Source: Brooklawnia propionicigenes (GTDB taxonomy: Bacteria; Actinomycetota; Actinomycetes; Propionibacteriales; Propionibacteriaceae). Taken from it: a DNA stretch of 64,000 bases. Both the position numbers and the translations under genes were made by a program. Numbering within the stretch: position 1 is the stretch's first letter; every line of letters starts with the position of its first letter. Under the pieces are notes generated by a model. The model saw only the letters and a program-made list of their open reading frames with translations, had not been told where the DNA came from and did not search any database. The stretch lies in assembly GCF_030297015.1 (NCBI RefSeq), contig NZ_AP028056.1:2428939-2492938 (forward strand), written 5' to 3'. Below, piece after piece: positions 58,814 through 64,000 of this stretch.

Positions 58814-60124
58814 TCATGGTCGGCCGGGGAGGGTGGGGCGGTGGCCGCCGAGGGTGAGCATGGCCAGGGCGATGAGTGCGTCGGGTGAGCGGAACCCGTA
58901 CGCGACGCGGGTGATGAGTCGGATCTTGGTGTTGACGGACTCGATGCGCCCGTTGGAGAGTCCGTGCTCGATCGCGGCGAGGATCCTCTCGCGGTGTTTG
59001 ACGATCGAGCGTTGGAGTTTCACGAAGGCGGGGATGCGACATCGACGCGCCCAGGAGATCCACCGCTCCAGTGCGTCGATGGCTTGCTCGTAGGGCAGCT
59101 TGAAGACGACCCGTAGTCCTTCTTTGAGGAGGTAGGCGCGGTGCAACCTGGGGTCGGTCTGCGCGATCCAGGCGAGCTTCTCGGTCTGCCTCTCGGTGAG
59201 ATCCTCAGGGTTCTTCCACAGCGCGTAGCGTGAGTTCTTCAACCTGCGGGCTGTGTCGTTGGCGGGTCTGGCGGGGGCGTCTTTGCGAGGTCTGCCGACG
59301 TTGCGGCGCGGCTCACTCCGGGCGGCCTTGCGGGCATCGTTCCATGCCTGCCGGCGCACCTCATCCAGGGCGTCGGTGGCCCACTTGACGACGTGGAACG
59401 GGTCAGCGCAGCGCACTGCATGAGGGCACTTCTCCGCCACGACGTCGCCGATCCAGTCCGCCCCGTCCGCACTGACATGCGTGACCTGGGCGCACCTGCC
59501 CGCCCCGGAGGCCTCCAGGGCGTCAAAGAAGGCTCGCAGCGTCTTCTTGTCCCGCCCAGGCGCTGCCCACACGAGTCGGCCGGTGTCGTGACAGACGACG
59601 ACGGTGAGGTACTTGTGGCCCTTCTTGTAGCTGATCTCATCGATCCCGATGCGCGTGAGCCCGGCGAACAGATCCACACTACCGGCGGTGTCCTCCCACA
59701 CCCGGGAGATGATGTTCCCCACCGTGCGCCACGCAATGCGCATCAGTTCGCACACCGCAGACTTCGAGGACACTGTCGCCAACCACGCGACCTGATCGTC
59801 GAAGAACCTCGTGTGTCCGGCACCGTGACGCGCCCAGGGGACCTGGCCGACTGTCACCCCATGCTCGGGGCAGTCAACACGCGGCGCGTTGGCTTCCAGC
59901 CACACCGGGACAGGGCCCAGATCCAGCCCACGCCACCGACGCGGCCCCTCACCCCAGTCATACCTGGGAGCACGCTTCGCGCACTTGCCACACCGAGGCT
60001 TCAACTTGCCCGACGGGCGCACTGACGCGACCACGACCTCCTCGTCATCGTCGTACTCGACCCGCTCGATGATGGTGGTCTTCTCGACTCCCAGCAGCCC
60101 TCGCCATAGGGTGGTTTCCTGCAC
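58814..60124 (-). CDS. ISL3-family transposase
   Basis: The 436-residue transposase has an N-terminal zinc-binding region (CGKCAKRAPRYDW and a later DCPEHG) and the DDE domain: IGIDEISYKKGHKYL, HVSADGADWIGDVV and HGLSNGRIESVNTKIRLITR. The frame is intact. GTG 60124-60122 lies inside one arm of a 14-bp inverted repeat that may limit expression from outside transcripts. Confidence 0.95.
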   Translation of the reverse strand: MQETTLWRGLLGVEKTTIIERVEYDDDEEVVVASVRPSGKLKPRCGKCAKRAPRYDWGEGPRRWRGLDLGPVPVWLEANAPRVDCPEHGVTVGQVPWARHGAGHTRFFDDQVAWLATVSSKSAVCELMRIAWRTVGNIISRVWEDTAGSVDLFAGLTRIGIDEISYKKGHKYLTVVVCHDTGRLVWAAPGRDKKTLRAFFDALEASGAGRCAQVTHVSADGADWIGDVVAEKCPHAVRCADPFHVVKWATDALDEVRRQAWNDARKAARSEPRRNVGRPRKDAPARPANDTARRLKNSRYALWKNPEDLTERQTEKLAWIAQTDPRLHRAYLLKEGLRVVFKLPYEQAIDALERWISWARRCRIPAFVKLQRSIVKHRERILAAIEHGLSNGRIESVNTKIRLITRVAYGFRSPDALIALAMLTLGGHRPTLPGRP

Positions 60125-60190
60125 GCCGTTCTCCGCGTCTCGTGACTGACTCTAGACAAGCCAGAAACATAGACCAGAGAACGGCGTGCA
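60120..60190. repeat. 14-bp inverted repeat covering the ISL3 transposase start
   Basis: TGCACGCCGTTCTC (60120-60133) and GAGAACGGCGTGCA (60177-60190) are perfect complements around a 43-base loop. The start codon GTG of the transposase is in the 60120-60133 arm. A TANNNT hexamer (TAGAGT on the minus strand, about 60150) lies in the loop. Confidence 0.85.
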
Positions 60191-60327
60191 CCCCCACAGA
60201 CCCGCTCAACCACCCACGGAAGAGTCACAAGAGCCCTTTAGTGCCCCGAACCCGACGCCCAAATGCGACTGACTAGCCGCGATACATGGCCGAAACCCCG
60301 AAATCCGCTGCAGAGGTCCAACTCAGG

Positions 60328-60346
60328 TCATCGACACGCTCTCTGA
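60328..60346. repeat. 19-bp target duplication, right copy
   Basis: Identical to 57173-57191; see the IS1634-family element. Confidence 0.93.
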
Positions 60347-60695
60347 GATCCGCGTGGCTGGCCGCACCGGCAGGCCGAGGTCACGGCCGGACCGGTTGCT
60401 CGCAGACAAGGGCTACCCCTCAAAGGCGAACCGGGCTTGGCTGCGCGAGCACGGCATCGCCGCGACGATCCCTGAACGCGAGGACCAGATCACCCACCGC
60501 CGCAAGCGGTCCGGCCGACCGATCGACTTCGGCCGCGAGCAGCGAGAACGCTACAAGGGCCGCAACGTCGTCGAACGATGCTTCAACAAGCTCAAGCAGT
60601 GGCGCGGTATCGCGATGCGCTCAGACAAGACCGCCCGGAACTACCACTCTGCGCTCTGCCTCGCCGCCACCCTCCAATGGCTTTAGCAACACGCC
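60347..60695 (+). pseudogene. IS5-family transposase, right fragment and element end
   Basis: The frame resumes in phase after the IS1634-family element: GRPRSRPDRLLADKGYPSKA, then GIAATIPEREDQ and RYKGRNVVERCFNKLKQWRG, which hold the last acidic residue of the DDE triad, ending at 60686. The sequence after it (GCTTTAGCAACACGCCC) looks like the element's right inverted repeat, ending at or next to a CTAG (60696-60699). The gene is inactive because it is split. Confidence 0.88.
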
Positions 60696-60699
60696 CTAG

Positions 60700-60909
60700 C
60701 GCCTGGGCCATGTCCTTGCGCTGCTCAGGATCGGTGGTCGGGGTCATCCCGTGGGACTGGAAGCGAGCGTCGCGGACCCAGGCTTGGAGGGTGGTCTTGG
60801 CCATCCCCATGTCCTTGGCGACCTGCTTCTGCGGGATGCCTGAGGCGACAAGCGCGACCGCGTCGCGCTTGAACTCGTCAGTGTAAACGATCTTCGGCAT
60901 GGATGCCAT
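60700..60909 (-). pseudogene. IS3-family orfA remnant
   Basis: The minus-strand frame gives MPKIVYTDEFKRDAVALVAS, then IPQKQVAKDMGMAKTTLQAW, the helix-turn-helix start of an IS3-family OrfA. Similarity ends near residue 70 where the IS5-family end begins, so the rest of orfA and all of orfB are gone. The IS3 end probably lies within 60,910-60,980, where no gene is present. Confidence 0.8.
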
Positions 60910-60976
60910 CCTTCCAGCACGACCCTTTCATGGGAGTCATGCGATCTTGGAGTCAACCAAACCGTCAGCAGTCCCG

Positions 60977-61819
60977 TCACCTTCCTGGCGAATGGTCAAC
61001 CTGGGCTGACTGATCTTGGGGCCCCGATTCCGTGTGTGATCTGGCCACGACCGTGATCTCCTGCGTCAAGAGTTCGGGGTGGCGTGCGCACAGGTCGCCG
61101 TGGCTGAACCCTCTGAATTCCTTCGACTGGAGACTCGGGAAAATCCGCGTCATCAGGCGTTGGGTGGGGCGCACGGCCCGGCGTTCCCGCTCTCCCCACC
61201 ACAGGTGCACGCGGGCCTGCGGTCGCGGTTCGAGCGTGTGGAGGTCGGCCGACCACGCGAGGTTCGACCATGCGGTGTTGCGATAGGACTGGCGGGATGC
61301 GCCGAGGTAGATCGCATCGCTGACGCCTCCGGACAGTACGGGCAGCCCCGTGAAGCTTGCGATCTTCCGAAGGGTGTCGGACGCCAGAAAGCGAGCCAGC
61401 GGTTCCTCCAGACGGGCCATTGCGGGAGTGAACGAGCCGGTGTTCGCGTAGACGGCGCCGTCAAGGATTGTGGTGAGTACCCGCTCGTGGTGGGCGACAT
61501 AGGTCGCGGTCTGACAGCCCAGAGAGTGGGCGTACAGGCAGGTGAGCATGCCGTCGAGTTCGGAATCGATAAATCCGATAATCCGTTCGGCCTCGGCCCG
61601 TGCGTTTCGGAATGTCGTGTCCTCGGTCGAGTCGAAACCACTCATCCCATAGGCAACCACGTGAAAGTGGCGCGACAGTAGAGGAATCGCTCGGGAGAAG
61701 CTCCGCTCCCAAGTGGTGTCTGCACCGTGTACTAACAAGAGGGTGGGGGCACTATCCGCACCGAAATGATGAAAGCCCACGCGGGTGATTCTATCCTGCC
61801 CGGGTGCTCCGTCCCTGAA
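60977..61819 (-). CDS. Alpha/beta hydrolase, 5' end cut by IS256 copy 2
   Basis: About 280 residues of an alpha/beta hydrolase fold. The oxyanion strand is PTLLLVHGADTTWERSF, the nucleophile elbow is LYAHSLGCQTATYV (Ser), an acid may lie near VHLWWGERERR, and a late His is in FRGFSHGDLCARH. Translation could begin at TTG 61825 inside the IS256 end, but the natural start and promoter are probably lost. The substrate is unknown. It is the only non-transposon gene in the block. The last residues may also be altered by the IS3 end. Confidence 0.7.
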   Translation of the reverse strand, partial: FRDGAPGQDRITRVGFHHFGADSAPTLLLVHGADTTWERSFSRAIPLLSRHFHVVAYGMSGFDSTEDTTFRNARAEAERIIGFIDSELDGMLTCLYAHSLGCQTATYVAHHERVLTTILDGAVYANTGSFTPAMARLEEPLARFLASDTLRKIASFTGLPVLSGGVSDAIYLGASRQSYRNTAWSNLAWSADLHTLEPRPQARVHLWWGERERRAVRPTQRLMTRIFPSLQSKEFRGFSHGDLCARHPELLTQEITVVARSHTESGPQDQSAQVDHSPGR

Positions 61820-63220
61820 GGTCAAGTCCAGTGGAGTGGTGTAGCGGTTCCTTCGTCTAGGCGGTGAGGGCGAGGGGTTCGGTCACCTCCTCAACGGCGT
61901 TGGTGATGGTGCTGAGTCGGCATCGTGCGAGGACGTCGAGGCCGAGGTAGCGGCGCCCTTCTGCCCACTCATCGGTCTGCTCGGCCAAGACAGCGCCGAC
62001 GAGGCGGATGATCGCTTCCCGGTTGGGGAAGATCCCGACCGCGTCGGTGCGGCGGCGGATCTCACGGTTCAGGCGTTCGGCGGGGTTGTTCGACCAGATC
62101 TGGGTCCACACGTCCTTGGGGAAGCCGGTGAACGCGAGCACGTCTGCCCGGGCGGCTTCGAGGTGCTCTGCAACCTCGGGTAGCTTCTCGGCGGTGTAGT
62201 CGAGCAGACGGTCGAACTGCGCCTGGACCGACTTTTTGTCGGGTTGGTCATAGACCGAATGGAGCATCGCTTTGACCGCGGGCCACATGCTCTTCGGGGT
62301 CACGGACATCAGGTTCGCGGCGTAGTGGGTTCGGCAGCGCTGCCAGGACGCGCCAGGCAGGTTCGCCGCGATCGCCTCCACCAGCCCGGCGTGGGCATCG
62401 CTGGTGACCAGTCGGACCCCCGCAAGGCCGCGGGCCACCAGATCGGCGAAGAACGTGTTCCACGCCGGTTTGGTCTCGGAGGTGACGACCTGCAGGCCCA
62501 GGACCTCGCGGTGTCCGTCGCCGTTGACGCCGGTGGCGACGAGGACCACGGCGTTGATCACGCGTCCGCCTTCGCGGACCTTCATCGTCAACGCGTCAGC
62601 TGCAACAAACGTGAACGGCCCGGCCTCGCCCAGGGGGCGGTGCCGGAACTGCGCTACGTGTTCGTCGAGGTCGGCGGCCATGCGTGAGACCTGTGACTTC
62701 GACAGGCCGTCGATGCCCAGGGTCTTGACGAGTTTGTCCATCCGACGAGTACTGACGCCGGCGAGGTAGCAGTCAGCGATCACCGTGATCAGGGCCGCTT
62801 CGGCTCGTTTGCGGCGCTCCAGCAGCCACTCGGGAAAGTAGCTGCCGGAGCGCAGCTTCGGGACGGCCACGTCGATGGTGCCGACGCGGGTGTCCAGCGG
62901 GCGGTGGCGGTAGCCGTTGCGCTGCGCGACCCGCTCGGTTGAGGGCTGTCCCCATTCGGCGCCGCACACGGCGTCGGCATCGGCCGAGAGGAGGGCGTTG
63001 ATCATGTTCTGCAGCAGCTGGCGCATCATGTCCGGAGAGGCTTCGGTCAGCAGGTTGCCCAGCACGCGGGCGGGGTCGACAATGTGAGGAGCGGTCATCG
63101 TGGTTGATTTCCTTTGAGAGAGCTTTGGTAGGTGAACTCGAAGGATCCCACGGTGACCGCCCTGCCGTCATCGACGGCCACGGCCACTGTGGGGGCTACA
63201 CCACTCTAGGGGGCTCTACT
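61820..63220 (-). mobile_element. IS256-family insertion sequence, copy 2
   Basis: A direct repeat of 55378-56778 with no difference that I could find. Its left flank is the hydrolase gene and its right flank is the fruA EIIB fragment; no target duplication is seen. Confidence 0.92.
61857..63098 (-). CDS. IS256-family transposase (copy 2)
   Basis: The 413-residue sequence is the same as copy 1, with an intact DDE core. The gene reads toward the hydrolase gene 38 bases beyond its stop codon, so readthrough could express that gene. Confidence 0.96.
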   Translation of the reverse strand: MTAPHIVDPARVLGNLLTEASPDMMRQLLQNMINALLSADADAVCGAEWGQPSTERVAQRNGYRHRPLDTRVGTIDVAVPKLRSGSYFPEWLLERRKRAEAALITVIADCYLAGVSTRRMDKLVKTLGIDGLSKSQVSRMAADLDEHVAQFRHRPLGEAGPFTFVAADALTMKVREGGRVINAVVLVATGVNGDGHREVLGLQVVTSETKPAWNTFFADLVARGLAGVRLVTSDAHAGLVEAIAANLPGASWQRCRTHYAANLMSVTPKSMWPAVKAMLHSVYDQPDKKSVQAQFDRLLDYTAEKLPEVAEHLEAARADVLAFTGFPKDVWTQIWSNNPAERLNREIRRRTDAVGIFPNREAIIRLVGAVLAEQTDEWAEGRRYLGLDVLARCRLSTITNAVEEVTEPLALTA

Positions 63221-63905
63221 AGCCTCCGAGCCCCCTTCACCGCTCGCGACCACGCGGCGAGCATTCGGGTCCTTGGCTGCCGCGACGGCTTCGTCGAGCA
63301 TCTTGCCGGCTTCCGACATCGGACGCTTGACGCTGGATTCGATCAGCGGCATGCCGGCGAACCGGTCGCGTCCGGTGACGCCGACATCGGCAGCGATGAT
63401 GATGGCGCCGGCTTTGGCGATGTCATCCGGGGTGAAGGGGACGACCCCACCCGAGCCCTGAGTCTCGACGTGCAGCTCGATGCCCTTCTCCTTGGCTGCC
63501 TCCTCCAGCGCCTCCGCCGCCATATAGGTGTGGGCGATGCCGGTCGGGCAGGAGGTGATCGCCAAGATCACCGGCTTGGCGGGTTCCCCGGCCGGAGCGG
63601 GCGCAGTACTGGCGGCCGGGACAGGCGCCGGGGCCGCGGCTGGCTTGGGCTCATCGGGCTGGACGATCGCCGAGATCAGGGCGGCGGCTTCGGCCGGCGT
63701 CTTGGCCGCACGCAACGAGGCCAGGAAATCCTTGCGGACCAGCGCCCTGGAGAGCTTGGCCAACAGCTTCATGTGGGCATCGCCGGTGCCCTCCGGCGCG
63801 GCGATGCCGATGATCAGGTCGGCGGGCCCATCCTTCGACCCGAAGTCGACCGGTTCGGCCAGCCGGATCAGTCCCAGCGAGGCCTGCTTGACGGCCGCCG
63901 CGCGG
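63221..63905 (-). pseudogene. fruA: fruA fragment: end of EIIA plus complete EIIB
   Basis: The minus strand is open from 63905. It encodes the end of a fructose-type EIIA domain (LIIGIAAPEGTGDAHMKLLA), an Ala/Pro linker, and an EIIB domain with the phosphocysteine in ILAITSCPTGIAHTYMAAEA and VETQGSGGVVPFT. The EIIA active-site histidine is upstream and lost. The frame runs into the IS256 end and stops at a TAG there. ATG 63772 is the first possible start. The EIIC part lies 7.8 kb away at 54,213-55,377, so the permease is inactive as arranged. Confidence 0.92.
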
Positions 63906-64000
63906 AGTAGAGCCCCCTAGAGTGGTGTAGCCCCCACAGTGGCCGTGGCCGTCGATGACGGCAGGGCGGTCACCGTGGGATCCTTCGAGTTCACCTACCA
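63906..64000 (+). mobile_element. IS256-family insertion sequence, copy 3 (inverted, cut by window end)
   Basis: The last 95 bases are the exact reverse complement of the right end of copy 2 (63126-63220). The element therefore lies in the opposite orientation, with its transposase expected on the plus strand beyond the window. It interrupts fruA within the EIIA domain. Confidence 0.93.

Larger units (their letters stand above)
58791..60235 (-). mobile_element. ISL3-family insertion sequence
   Basis: A 1445-bp element with inverted repeats beginning GGC(G/T)CTT(C/G)TGACTC and continuing TTCCGTGGGT at both ends (two mismatches in about 24). It is flanked by the 8-bp duplication CTTTAGTG and sits in the upstream end of the IS1634-family element. 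The clean duplication suggests a recent insertion. Confidence 0.94.
57192..60327 (-). mobile_element. IS1634-family insertion sequence, itself interrupted by an ISL3 element
   Basis: Perfect 15-bp terminal inverted repeats CCTGAGTTGGACCTC (57192-57206) and its complement (60313-60327) bound the element. Without the nested ISL3 element and its duplicated target it is 1683 bp. A 19-bp target duplication flanks it; unusually long duplications are known for this family. Confidence 0.93.

Noticed and set aside
60354-60686. A free-standing 110-residue gene
   Set aside because: It is the C-terminal part of the IS5-family transposase; removing the IS1634 element joins it in frame to the left fragment.
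55371-63228. AGCGTCT and AGCCTCC as a target duplication for the whole IS256-bounded block
   Set aside because: Only five of seven bases match, and IS256 duplications are normally exact 8-9 bp, so it is not convincing.

Overview
The window is high-GC DNA from an actinobacterium, most likely a member of the Propionibacteriaceae. That placement is my inference from the gene order (tsaE-tsaB-rimI-tsaD-groES-groEL, guaB-guaB3, sucCD followed by a DUF6350-type membrane gene and purNH), the high GC content, GTG/TTG starts, PspC-type regulators and MgtA/MptB-type mannosyltransferases. No rRNA gene, tRNA gene or CRISPR array was recognised.

Bases 1 to about 54,200 are ordinary, tightly packed chromosome. 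In order: the end of glmM; a voltage-gated channel gene with a damaged 5' end; coaA; glmS-acpS-nnrD; an MgtA-like mannosyltransferase; the t6A37 tRNA-modification cluster, in which TsaE is fused to a GNAT domain (with tsaB, rimI, tsaD); a Nudix hydrolase and a methyltransferase; groES-groEL under two CIRCE operators; an MptB-like mannosyltransferase; guaB-guaB3-chorismate mutase, cysE and guaA; a PspC-type envelope-stress locus with a kinase and regulator; pcrA; sucCD; purN-purH-folD; mdh, purU and icd; a CNNM/CorC transporter; a TrpB2-like synthase; two BMP-family lipoproteins; a DyP peroxidase with its encapsulin shell; cdd, an RNase HI fusion and metG; and sirtuin, aldo-keto reductase and ilvA genes.

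From 54,213 to the end, one gene, the fructose-type PTS permease fruA (minus strand), has been broken apart. Its EIIC part is at 54,213-55,377 and its EIIA(partial)-EIIB part is at 63,221-63,905. Between them lies a 7.8 kb block bounded by two identical direct copies of an IS256-family element. Inside the block is a nest of insertions: an ISL3-family element (8-bp target duplication) sits in an IS1634-family element (19-bp target duplication), which sits in an IS5-family transposase, which appears to sit in an IS3-family orfA remnant. An orphan alpha/beta hydrolase gene lies beside them. A third IS256 copy, inverted, cuts the EIIA end at 63,906 and runs out of the window.

Two signals run through the whole window. 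At least fourteen genes have a TANNNT -10 hexamer ending 6-8 bases before the start codon, so they are probably transcribed as leaderless mRNAs. Co-directional genes often overlap by the four bases ATGA or GTGA, which suggests coupled translation. The most coherent functional system is the DyP-encapsulin pair, where the peroxidase carries a clear C-terminal cargo-loading peptide and the Shine-Dalgarno of the shell gene lies in the codons at the end of that peptide.
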